DNA of 64,000 nt from Roseiarcus sp963823165 (GTDB lineage: Bacteria > Pseudomonadota > Alphaproteobacteria > Rhizobiales > Beijerinckiaceae), in NCBI GenBank assembly GCA_963823165.1, contig CAWGKV010000030.1:85672-149671 (forward strand), given 5' to 3'. The translations under genes and the position numbers were made by a program. Shown piece by piece: positions 54,110 to 61,717 of this stretch. Below the pieces are notes generated by a model, which did no database searches, was not told where the DNA came from, and saw only the letters and a program-made list of their open reading frames with translations. How positions within the stretch are numbered: the first letter of the stretch is position 1; each line of letters starts with the position of its first letter.

Positions 54110-55573
54110 TCAGGCGCCGAGGTAATTGGGGTCGCGCCAACCTCGCTCGAACGGCAGCCGCCAGGAATGGGGCGCGATCAATTGATAGATCGACTGGGGA
54201 CCCCAGGAGCCGGGCGCGTAGATTTTGACCGGCGGCGGATTGTCGAGAACGCGGGTCGAAACCTCCCACAGACGTTCGATGCCTTCGGCGGTGCAGAAGA
54301 GCGTATGGTCGCCCCGCATGGCGTCGAGGATCAGCCGCTCGTAAGCCTCAAGCACGTCGCCGGCGAGTCCCGTCTCGTGCAGCGCGAATTGCAGGCTCTG
54401 CTTGGCGAGCCGCATGCCGGGGCCGGGCTTCTTGCCGTAGAAGGAGAGCGACACTTTCGACTGATCGGCGAGATCGAAGGTGAGGTGGTCTGGCCCCTGC
54501 AGGCCGATGCCGGAATCTTCAGGAAACATGCTGCGCGGCGGCTCGCGGAAGGCGATCGAAATGATCCGCTGGCCGGCCGCCATCCGCTTTCCTGTCCTCA
54601 GGTAGAACGGGACGCCCGCCCAACGCCAGTTGTCGATGCGGCATTTGAGGGCGACGAAGGTCTCGGTGTCCGATTCCGGGTCGACCCCCTTCTCCTGCCG
54701 ATAGCCGATAAATTGCCCGCGCACGATGTCCGCCGGCTCGATCGGGCGAAGGGAGCGGAACACCTTGTTCTTTTCCTCGCTGATCGGCCCTGGCGAGAGC
54801 GCGGTCGGCGGCTCCATCGCCATGAAGGCGAGGATCTGGAAGAGGTGAGTGACGACCATGTCGCGATAGGCGCCGGTCTGTTCGTAGAACGCGATGCGGT
54901 TGCCGATGTCCAGCGTCTCGGGAACGTCGATCTGCACGTGATCGATGAAGTTGCGGTTCCAGATCGGCTCGAACAGGCCGTTGCCGAAGCGGAAGGCGAG
55001 AATGTTTTGCGCCGGCTCCTTGCCGAGGAAATGGTCGATCCGGAAAATCTGGTCCTCGGAAAAGACCTTGTGCAATTCGGCGTTGAGGGCGACCGCGCTC
55101 TCGAGATCCGTGCCGAACGGCTTTTCCATGATGACGTGCGATCCCGCCGCGAGACCGGCCTCGTCGAGCATGCGGACCGCCGCCAGCGCCGCGCTCGGGG
55201 GCACGCTGAGATAGTTGACGAACTGGCGCTCGCCGCCGAAATGCTGTGCGGCCTTCTCGACCACGGTCTTCAGAGCGCCGGAGCCGGCCGCCATCGGCAC
55301 GTAATCGAGCGCCGACGCAAAGGCGGGCCACACCCCATCCAACGGTTTCCCCTCGTGACGGTGTTCGACCGCGCGATGGGCGAGGGCGCGGAAGGCTTCG
55401 GCGTCGATGTCATCGAGCGAGACGCCGATGATTCGACACTTCGGTATGAAACCGGCGGCGACGAGATGGAAGAGGCCCGGCAGCAGCTTGCGTTGCGACA
55501 GATCGCCTGTCGCGCCGAACAAGACGACGACCTGCGGCAGCTTGGGGCCGAACCCGGCCGGTATCTTCGACAT
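54110..55573 (-). CDS. zwf: glucose-6-phosphate 1-dehydrogenase
   Basis: A 487-residue enzyme converting glucose 6-phosphate to 6-phosphogluconolactone with NADP (or NAD). The cofactor loop is LFGATGDLSQRKLLP (about 19-33), the substrate motif RIDHFLGKEPAQN and the DPESDTETFVALK region are intact. ATG 55573 has GGGAGAGG about 5 bases upstream. pgl and edd are not adjacent. Confidence 0.96.
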   Translation of the reverse strand: MSKIPAGFGPKLPQVVVLFGATGDLSQRKLLPGLFHLVAAGFIPKCRIIGVSLDDIDAEAFRALAHRAVEHRHEGKPLDGVWPAFASALDYVPMAAGSGALKTVVEKAAQHFGGERQFVNYLSVPPSAALAAVRMLDEAGLAAGSHVIMEKPFGTDLESAVALNAELHKVFSEDQIFRIDHFLGKEPAQNILAFRFGNGLFEPIWNRNFIDHVQIDVPETLDIGNRIAFYEQTGAYRDMVVTHLFQILAFMAMEPPTALSPGPISEEKNKVFRSLRPIEPADIVRGQFIGYRQEKGVDPESDTETFVALKCRIDNWRWAGVPFYLRTGKRMAAGQRIISIAFREPPRSMFPEDSGIGLQGPDHLTFDLADQSKVSLSFYGKKPGPGMRLAKQSLQFALHETGLAGDVLEAYERLILDAMRGDHTLFCTAEGIERLWEVSTRVLDNPPPVKIYAPGSWGPQSIYQLIAPHSWRLPFERGWRDPNYLGA

Positions 55574-55676
55574 CGCGCCTCTCCCGTGCCCTCTCCTTGA
55601 TCGACCCAATCTGCCGCGGTCAACGCGACAGTCGTGCGACACGAAGGAGAGGATGGCAAGTGGTTGGCGGCGCTCG

Positions 55677-56588
55677 TCAACGCCTGAGCCTGAGGCTCGC
55701 CCAGCCCTCGAGATCGATCCGCTCGGCAAGAAAGAAGCCCTGCGCCCGCCACGACGTCAGCACGCCCGGGACGTCGGCGATGAGCAGGCCGGAGACGATC
55801 GCATTCCCGTCCGGCGCCGTGACCGCGGCGAGCGACAGCGCGAGGCGCCGGAGGGGCTTCGCCAGAATGTTGGCGAACACGACGTCGTAAGGGGCGCCCT
55901 GACGCAGGAGGCGGTTCTCGACCCCGCGCGAGACGATCGCCCTGCAATGCTGACAGACCCCGTTCAGCCGCGCGTTGGCGTTAGCGACTTCGACCGCGAT
56001 CGGATCGAGGTCACCAAGCCAGACCCTTCGCTTGAGGACCTTCGCCGCCGCGATCGCCAGCACGCCCGCTCCGCAGCCGACGTCGAGCACATTTTTTGGC
56101 CGGCGGCGCTTGAGCAGTCGGTCGAAATGGAGGAGGCAGCCGCGGGTGGTGCCGTGATGGCCCGTACCGAAGGCGAGGCCCGCTTCGATCTCGATTCGGA
56201 CGTCGTTGGCTTGTACGCGAGCGCGGTCGTGCGCGCCGTGAACGAGAAAGCGTCCGGCGCGCACCGGCGCGAGGCCGGCCAGCGAATTGGCGACCCAGTC
56301 GCGCTTCTCCGTCACGCCGAAGGCCGCCGCGCGCGCAGTCGCTTCGTCCGCGGCGGCGGCGATGAGTGCGCGGATCGCGTCTTCATCCGGCGGAAAGCCG
56401 AAATAGACTTCCACCAGCCATGCCTTGCCGCCGGCGGGCCAGCGCTCCTCGGTCTCGAACGCGGTCGAGGCCGCCTCGGCCGGCTCGAAACTCTCGACGA
56501 TGAGGTCGGCTACGGCGCGCGCCCGCTTCTCGTCGGTGACGAGGGTCAGCCGATGGGCGGCGTTGTTCGGCGGCAGGCCTTCGAGCAT
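55677..56588 (-). CDS. prmA: ribosomal protein L11 methyltransferase PrmA
   Basis: A 303-residue SAM methyltransferase that modifies ribosomal protein L11. The C-terminal domain has FGTGHHGTTRGCL before motif I VLDVGCGAGVLAIAA, then DVVFANILAKPLRRLAL containing the NILA(K)P active-site motif. The N-terminal L11-binding domain is short, and alphaproteobacterial PrmA are typically like this. Start at 56588. Confidence 0.94.
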   Translation of the reverse strand: MLEGLPPNNAAHRLTLVTDEKRARAVADLIVESFEPAEAASTAFETEERWPAGGKAWLVEVYFGFPPDEDAIRALIAAAADEATARAAAFGVTEKRDWVANSLAGLAPVRAGRFLVHGAHDRARVQANDVRIEIEAGLAFGTGHHGTTRGCLLHFDRLLKRRRPKNVLDVGCGAGVLAIAAAKVLKRRVWLGDLDPIAVEVANANARLNGVCQHCRAIVSRGVENRLLRQGAPYDVVFANILAKPLRRLALSLAAVTAPDGNAIVSGLLIADVPGVLTSWRAQGFFLAERIDLEGWASLRLRR

Positions 56589-56634
56589 CTATTCGCTGCC
56601 TACCACGGTCCCTCGGCCTGCGTCTCACGCATTC

Positions 56635-56678
56635 AAAAAACTGTGCGGCCTTTTGCCGTAGCCGTACAAGCCGCACAG
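56635..56678 (-). terminator. intrinsic terminator of the DUF5985-like operon
   Basis: On the minus strand CTGTGCGGC (56678-56670) pairs with GCCGCACAG (56649-56641), and TTTTTT (56640-56635) follows directly. A 9-bp stem with a 20-base loop and a T6 tract is a typical Rho-independent terminator for the genes starting at 57675. Confidence 0.8.
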
Positions 56679-56769
56679 CGCAGGCATGCAAAGCCCCTTG
56701 CGCGCCTCGCGCCGGCGCCCTGCCGAATTTCTGGCTCCTATGCTCCTATAGGAAGTTCGTAGGCGGAGA

Positions 56770-57042
56770 TTACCTGTTCGTTCGTTCTCTGTTTTTGTTG
56801 ACCACAGCCAACACGATGAGCGCGAATGTCAATAACCGGGGAAGATAGTAGAACGGCTCGAATTCCGAGACATCGGCCAGTCCAAGTACGAGCTGGCTGA
56901 CCGAATAAATGCCGAAGGCCATAGAGAATAGCATAAAAAATCGGTCGCCTGTGCGGCGCCAGAACTGCAGAAAGAACAATGCGGCTAGAAGCGACGTGAC
57001 CGACACCGCGCCGTCAAGCATCGAACGCAGAGTATCCATCAT
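56770..57042 (-). CDS. small membrane protein, DUF5985-like
   Basis: A 90-residue membrane protein with about three spans: SVTSLLAALFFLQFWRRTGDRFFMLFSMAFGIYS, and YLPRLLTFALIVLAVV. Similar to the DUF5985 family; function unknown. Start overlaps the stop of the next gene (ATGA at 57039-57042). GC is lower than neighbours. Operon with the following two genes. Confidence 0.78.
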   Translation of the reverse strand: MMDTLRSMLDGAVSVTSLLAALFFLQFWRRTGDRFFMLFSMAFGIYSVSQLVLGLADVSEFEPFYYLPRLLTFALIVLAVVNKNRERTNR

Positions 57043-57296
57043 TTTGCGTCCCAGATCAGGCCAGAAAGAAGTATCAGTAGTGACATCAGTGCGACAAGAA
57101 GTCGCCAGATCGATAGGTCAATTTGCGGTAGGAATATCTTGTCCAAAACAAGAAGCACATTGTTAAGCGTCAACCCGGCGAAGCAATAACCGCTCCAAAG
57201 CAACAGTCGATAATGTTGGCGAAAATATGCCGTGAACAGCAGATAGGCGCATACCAGCGCCACAAGCGCGCACAGGCTGTAAATCATCGCCGCCAT
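57039..57296 (-). CDS. small membrane protein, DUF5985-like
   Basis: An 85-residue protein with about three spans, YSLCALVALVCAYLLFTAYF, LLLWSGYCFAGLTLNNVLLVLD and WRLLVALMSLLILLSGLIW. The LWSGYCFAGLTLNN segment fits DUF5985. Paired with the gene at 56770 by a 4-base overlap and 1 bp downstream of the winged-helix gene. Function unknown; could form a complex with its partner. Confidence 0.78.
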   Translation of the reverse strand: MAAMIYSLCALVALVCAYLLFTAYFRQHYRLLLWSGYCFAGLTLNNVLLVLDKIFLPQIDLSIWRLLVALMSLLILLSGLIWDAK

Positions 57297-57297
57297 T

Positions 57298-57675
57298 CTA
57301 TTTGCCTTTCCGGAATCTGAACGCGTCTGCGAATTTCTGAATGCGGGCAGGCTTGCCGTAAATCACATTCGTCACCGGAATCAAATAGTGCGAATAGGTG
57401 TCCGCTAATCGGTCCACGGTTTCATGTTTCGGAGTGTTGGAGAGCGCGTAACTGTAGAGGCCTTCCGTGGATGCGCAAAGTCCGTCGGCTTCGAGGCGGC
57501 TGAGCACTTCGGCGCACACGGGTTCGTTGATGTAGAGTCGCTTCGACATAGCGGTCACCGTCCACGGTTGGCTGGCCTGACTTCGCAGAAGCAACAGCGC
57601 CTCAAGCTCGGCGATGCTATCGATATGCGCGAGGAGAAACTCTAGAACATCACCGGGAATGAGATCGTCCGTCAT
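57298..57675 (-). CDS. winged-helix domain protein of unknown function
   Basis: A 125-residue protein. SIAELEALLLLRSQASQPWTVTAMSKRLYINEPVCAEVLSRLEADGLCA has the form of a winged HTH, with TEGLYSYALSN as the wing; the C-terminal helical region (KHETVDRLADTYSHYLIPV) may be a dimer or sensor part. Start ATG 57675 overlaps a repeated ATTGTAAA operator. Likely autoregulates the operon. Distinctly AT-richer than surroundings. Confidence 0.75.
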   Translation of the reverse strand: MTDDLIPGDVLEFLLAHIDSIAELEALLLLRSQASQPWTVTAMSKRLYINEPVCAEVLSRLEADGLCASTEGLYSYALSNTPKHETVDRLADTYSHYLIPVTNVIYGKPARIQKFADAFRFRKGK

Positions 57676-57713
57676 TGTAAATTTGACATCCTTTTACAAT
57701 CATATTTACAATC
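57674..57713 (-). promoter_or_regulatory. repeated operator sites of the winged-helix operon
   Basis: Three half-sites: ATTGTAAA at 57674-57681, TTTACAATC at 57693-57701 and TTTACAATC at 57705-57713. The last two are direct repeats 12 bp apart; the first is inverted and covers the start codon. This suggests autoregulation by the winged-helix protein; binding is inferred. Confidence 0.55.
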
Positions 57714-57756
57714 GTTTCGGGTATAGAACGCTCCGCCCCGCAAAATTTACATGCGC

Positions 57757-59760
57757 TCAGCCCCCGCCAGCCTCACGGAAAAAATCGTACACTGTCTTCG
57801 CCGTCGCCGCGTTGAGGCCGGGGGTCTTTTCGAGATCGGCAAGCCCGGCGCGGGCGACCGCCTTGGCCGAACCGAAGGCGTGCAGGAGGGCGCGCTTGCG
57901 CGCCGGGCCGACGCCGGGAATTTCGTCGAGCGGGTTCTTGACGAACTCGCGCTTTCGCCGGGCGCGGTGGGCGCCGATGGCGAAGCGATGCGCCTCGTCG
58001 CGCAGCCGCTGGACAAAAAACAGGGCCGGGTCGCGCGGGCTGAGCTTGAACGGCTCGCGGCCCGCGACGAAGAACGTCTCCCGCCCCGCGTTGCGGTCCG
58101 GCCCCTTGGCGATGGAGGCGAGCGCCACGCCCTGCACCCCCAGTGCGGCCATCACCTCGCGCGCCGCCTCGAACTGCCCTCGCCCGCCGTCGATGATGAC
58201 GAGATCCGGCGTGTCGGGAAATCCGCCTGCCTCCGCCGTCTCGCCCTGGCGGACGAGCCGGGCGAAGCGCCGCGTCAGCACCTCGCGCATCATCGCGTAA
58301 TCGTCGCCGGGCGTGAGGTCCGCGCTCTTGATGTTGAACGTGCGGTACTGGTTCTTGACGAAGCCTTCCGGCCCCGCGACCACCATCGCGCCGATCGCGT
58401 TCGTCCCCATGATGTGCGAGTTGTCGTAGATCTCGATCCTTCGCATCGGACGCTGGACGCCGAAGGCGGACGCAAGCGCGCCAAACAGCTTCTCCTGGCT
58501 CGCAGATTCTGCGAGTTTGCGCGACAGCGCCTCACGGGCGTTGCGCATGGCCGCGTCGACGAGGTCCTTCTTCTCGCCCCGCTGCGGAACGCCGATGGCG
58601 ATGCGGCGCCCGGCGCGCGCGCTCAAGACTTCGCAGAGCGCGGCCGCGCTGGGGACGGCGTGACTCAGCAGCACGAGGCGCGGCGCCGGCCGCTCCAGAT
58701 AAAACTGCGCCAGGAAGGCGTCGAGCACCTCCTCGGGCCCGAGCGCCCGGTCAGCTTGCGGAAAATAGGCGCGGTTGCCCCAGTTCTGATAGGTGCGGAA
58801 GAAGAAGGCCTCGACGCAATACTGCCCGGCCTCCTCGCAGACGGCGAAGACGTCCGCCTCGGGAATGGAGCGGGGGTTGACGCTTTGCTCCCCCTGAATC
58901 GCCGACAGCGCGGAGATACGGTCGCGTAGGCGCGCCGCGCTCTCGAAATCGAGCGCCGCGGAGGCCTGGCTCATCTCGTCCGCGAGCCTTTGCCGGATCG
59001 CGCGGCTGCGGCCGGAGAGAAAGTCGCGCGCCTGGGCGACGAGGTTGGCATAGTCGTCGAGAGCGATCTCGCCGGTGCAGGGCCCCGAGCAGCGCTTGAT
59101 CTGATAGAGGAGACACGGCCGGGTGCGGTGGGCGAAATAGCTGTCGGAGCAGGTGCGGAGCAGAAAGGCGCGCTGCAGCGCGTTCATGGTCCGGAAGACC
59201 GCGCCGGCGCTGGCGAAGGGACCGAAATAGTCGCCCTGGATCGTCCGGGCGCCCCGGTGTTTGATGAGCCGCGCCGCGGGATGGGCAGTGCAGACCAGGA
59301 TATAGGGGAAGCTCTTGTCGTCGCGCAGCACCACGTTGTAGCGCGGCTTCAGCTGCTTGATCAGATTGGCCTCGAGCAGCAGCGCCTCGGCTTCCGTCTC
59401 GGTGGTGACGAACACCATGGAGCGCGTTTGGGAGATCATCCGCGCGATGCGGAGCGGCTGGCGCTCCGGCGCCGTATAAGCGGCGATGCGTTTCTTGATC
59501 GAGCGCGCCTTCCCGACATAGAGCACCTCGCCCTCGCCGCCGATCATCCGGTATACGCCGGGACCCTGGGGCGCGTGGCGCAGGAATCCCTTGATCGCTT
59601 CGGCCCCGCGCGCGAGGCTCGCCGGCTCGGCCGGAGCCTCGTCGAGGCTGATGTCGAGGGGAGAGGCGTCCGGCGCGAGCTCCCGCGCAAGCGCCGCCTC
59701 CGCGCGTGCTTCGGCCTGAGGAGCCTCGCCCGGAGGGTAGCTTTTCGGCGCGCCGGTCAT
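57757..59760 (-). CDS. uvrC: excinuclease ABC subunit UvrC
   Basis: A 667-residue nucleotide-excision-repair nuclease. The GIY-YIG N-terminal domain (GPGVYRMIGGEGEVLYVGKARSIKKR) is present, followed by the Cys-rich stretch RPCLLYQIKRCSGPC, a UVR motif (SAALDFESAARLRDRI), the UvrC RNase H-like domain (EIYDNSHIMGTNAIGAMVV, DLVIIDGGRGQ), and the C-terminal HhH domain (DEIPGVGPARKRALL). N-terminal extension (40 residues) is family-typical in alphas. Confidence 0.96.
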   Translation of the reverse strand: MTGAPKSYPPGEAPQAEARAEAALARELAPDASPLDISLDEAPAEPASLARGAEAIKGFLRHAPQGPGVYRMIGGEGEVLYVGKARSIKKRIAAYTAPERQPLRIARMISQTRSMVFVTTETEAEALLLEANLIKQLKPRYNVVLRDDKSFPYILVCTAHPAARLIKHRGARTIQGDYFGPFASAGAVFRTMNALQRAFLLRTCSDSYFAHRTRPCLLYQIKRCSGPCTGEIALDDYANLVAQARDFLSGRSRAIRQRLADEMSQASAALDFESAARLRDRISALSAIQGEQSVNPRSIPEADVFAVCEEAGQYCVEAFFFRTYQNWGNRAYFPQADRALGPEEVLDAFLAQFYLERPAPRLVLLSHAVPSAAALCEVLSARAGRRIAIGVPQRGEKKDLVDAAMRNAREALSRKLAESASQEKLFGALASAFGVQRPMRRIEIYDNSHIMGTNAIGAMVVAGPEGFVKNQYRTFNIKSADLTPGDDYAMMREVLTRRFARLVRQGETAEAGGFPDTPDLVIIDGGRGQFEAAREVMAALGVQGVALASIAKGPDRNAGRETFFVAGREPFKLSPRDPALFFVQRLRDEAHRFAIGAHRARRKREFVKNPLDEIPGVGPARKRALLHAFGSAKAVARAGLADLEKTPGLNAATAKTVYDFFREAGGG

Positions 59761-59934
59761 GCCGTCTATCTAGGCCGGCGCAGCAGGGTTGGAAATACCG
59801 GCATCCGCCGACCTCCCGAAAGCGGCGGACTGGACCTCCTGCTGGAATGGGGCTAGCACTCCCGCACGTGTTAAGATTGAGTTAAAATAGTCTTCCGGCG
59901 CCGGCGTGCGATGGGGGGCGGGGAGTATTCCAGG

Positions 59935-60498
59935 GTGATTCTCGAGGTCGACGGCGCATCCGGGTCGCGCAGGTCGCTTGCCTGGGGCGTCTTGGCGCTG
60001 ATCGCGGCGCTGGCCGCCGGCGGGTGCGTCGAAACCGCCGGCGAGGTGGCCGGCGGCGTCGAAGGCGCCCAGCAATTCGTGCGTCGGGCCGACGCGAGCA
60101 TGGCCGGCGCAACCATGGCGATCGTCTCGATCGAGGGCGCGCCCTCCGAACTGGCCGCCCGCTTCGATCAGAGCCTCGACGCCGCCGCCGCCCAGCGCCA
60201 GATCGCACTCGCCGCGCCGACTTCGGCCCGCTATCTCGTGCGCGGCTACCTCAGCGCCGCGCCGGCGGAGGGCGGAGCGACCGTCGATTTCGTGTGGGAC
60301 GTATTCACGCCCGACAAGCAGCGGGCGCAGCGGCTCAGCGACTCGATCGTCGTTCGCGGATCGGGGGACGACCCCTGGGCGATGGTTACCGACGCGGCGC
60401 TCGACAGCATCGCCGCAAAGTGCGCGGACGATCTCGCCGCCTATCTGTCGAACACCCCGGAGGCAGCCCCCGGCTCGGCGCTCAGCTACGCAGAATGA
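59935..60498 (+). CDS. putative lipoprotein of unknown function
   Basis: A 187-residue lipoprotein. The signal sequence (LAWGVLALIAALAAGGC) has the lipobox LAAGGC. The mature part has no family I recognise; ALVRGYLSAAPAEGGATVDFVWDVF-like strands alternate with helices (SLDAAAAQRQIALA). GTG start at 59935 follows GGGGAG; ATG 59911 is another choice. Between uvrC and prs without other evidence for a job. Confidence 0.75.
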   Translation: MILEVDGASGSRRSLAWGVLALIAALAAGGCVETAGEVAGGVEGAQQFVRRADASMAGATMAIVSIEGAPSELAARFDQSLDAAAAQRQIALAAPTSARYLVRGYLSAAPAEGGATVDFVWDVFTPDKQRAQRLSDSIVVRGSGDDPWAMVTDAALDSIAAKCADDLAAYLSNTPEAAPGSALSYAE

Positions 60499-60637
60499 CG
60501 CCTCCAACTGCCTGTGGATAGGGGGGCTGAGCGGGCCGCCGGTATGCTGACTGTCGTGTTGTTTGCGGCCGGGGCGGCTGCTATGAGCCGCCGCGTCCCT
60601 TTGTGAAGGGGCGCGACGCGCATGCGGAGAATCGGCC

Positions 60638-61585
60638 GTGCTCGGCAAGATGAAGCTATTGGCCGGCAATTCCAACGGCTCCCTGGCCGAGGCCATCGCC
60701 GCCTATCTCGGCGAGCCTCTGACCGGCTGTCACGTGCGGCGCTTCGCGGACATGGAAATCTTCGTCGAGATTCTCGAAAACGTGCGCGGCAGAGACGCCT
60801 TCATCATCCAGTCGACGTCCTATCCGGCCAACGACAACCTGATGGAGCTTCTCATCATGATCGACGCGCTGCGGCGCGCGTCCGCGCATCGCATTACGGC
60901 GGTCATACCCTATTTCGGCTATGCGCGGCAGGACCGGAAGCCCGGGCCGCGGTCGCCGATCTCGGCCAAGCTCGTCGCCAATCTGATCACGCGCGCGGGG
61001 GCGGACCGGGTGCTCACCGTCGATCTTCACGCCGGCCAAATTCAAGGCTTCTTCGACATTCCGACGGACAACCTGTTCGCCGCGCCGACCATGGTGCGCG
61101 ACATCCAGTCGCGGGGGGAGGCCGGCAGAAGCGTGACCGTCGTCTCGCCCGACGTCGGCGGCGTGGTGCGCGCCCGCGCGCTCGCCAAGCGGCTCGACGC
61201 GCCCCTCGCCATCGTCGACAAACGGCGCGAGCGGGCCGGCGAATCGGAAGTGATGAACATCATCGGGGACGTCAAACGCCGCAACTGCGTGCTGCTCGAC
61301 GACATTGTCGATTCCGGCGGCACGCTCTGCAACGCCGCCGACGCCCTGCTCGAATCCGGCGCGGCCAGCGTCTCCGCCTACGTCACGCACGGCGTTCTGT
61401 CCGGCGGGTCCGTCGCCCGGATCGCGGCCTCGAAGCTCACCGAGCTCGTCCTGACCGATACGATCGCCCCGACGGAGGCGGTGCGGGTCGCCCGCAACAT
61501 CCGGGTCATCTCGATCGCCCCGCTGATCGGCGAGGCCATCGCGCGCATCGCCAAGGAAGAAAGCGTATCCTCGCTGTTCAACTGA
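60638..61585 (+). CDS. prs: ribose-phosphate pyrophosphokinase
   Basis: A 315-residue enzyme making PRPP from ribose 5-phosphate and ATP for nucleotide, His and Trp synthesis. Motifs: FIIQSTSYPANDNLMELL, YFGYARQDRK (flexible loop and ATP site), VLTVDLHAGQIQGFFDIP (metal/ribose site), and the PRPP loop VLLDDIVDSGGTLC. GTG start 60638 has GGAGA 7 bases upstream. Confidence 0.96.
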   Translation: MLGKMKLLAGNSNGSLAEAIAAYLGEPLTGCHVRRFADMEIFVEILENVRGRDAFIIQSTSYPANDNLMELLIMIDALRRASAHRITAVIPYFGYARQDRKPGPRSPISAKLVANLITRAGADRVLTVDLHAGQIQGFFDIPTDNLFAAPTMVRDIQSRGEAGRSVTVVSPDVGGVVRARALAKRLDAPLAIVDKRRERAGESEVMNIIGDVKRRNCVLLDDIVDSGGTLCNAADALLESGAASVSAYVTHGVLSGGSVARIAASKLTELVLTDTIAPTEAVRVARNIRVISIAPLIGEAIARIAKEESVSSLFN

Positions 61586-61717
61586 CGCTTCGCCTCGAGC
61601 CGACGGCCATCGAACCGCAGTGTGCGGTAGAAATGCGGAAGGCCCTGAATCTCATTGGCGCTTCGTGCGGCCGTGCTCTACATAGCGCAAAGGAATACTG
61701 TCGAGGGTAGCGTGTAC

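Noticed and set aside
54047..55600. Plus-strand open frame of about 517 codons opposite zwf
   Set aside because: No family motifs; zwf motifs are on the minus strand.
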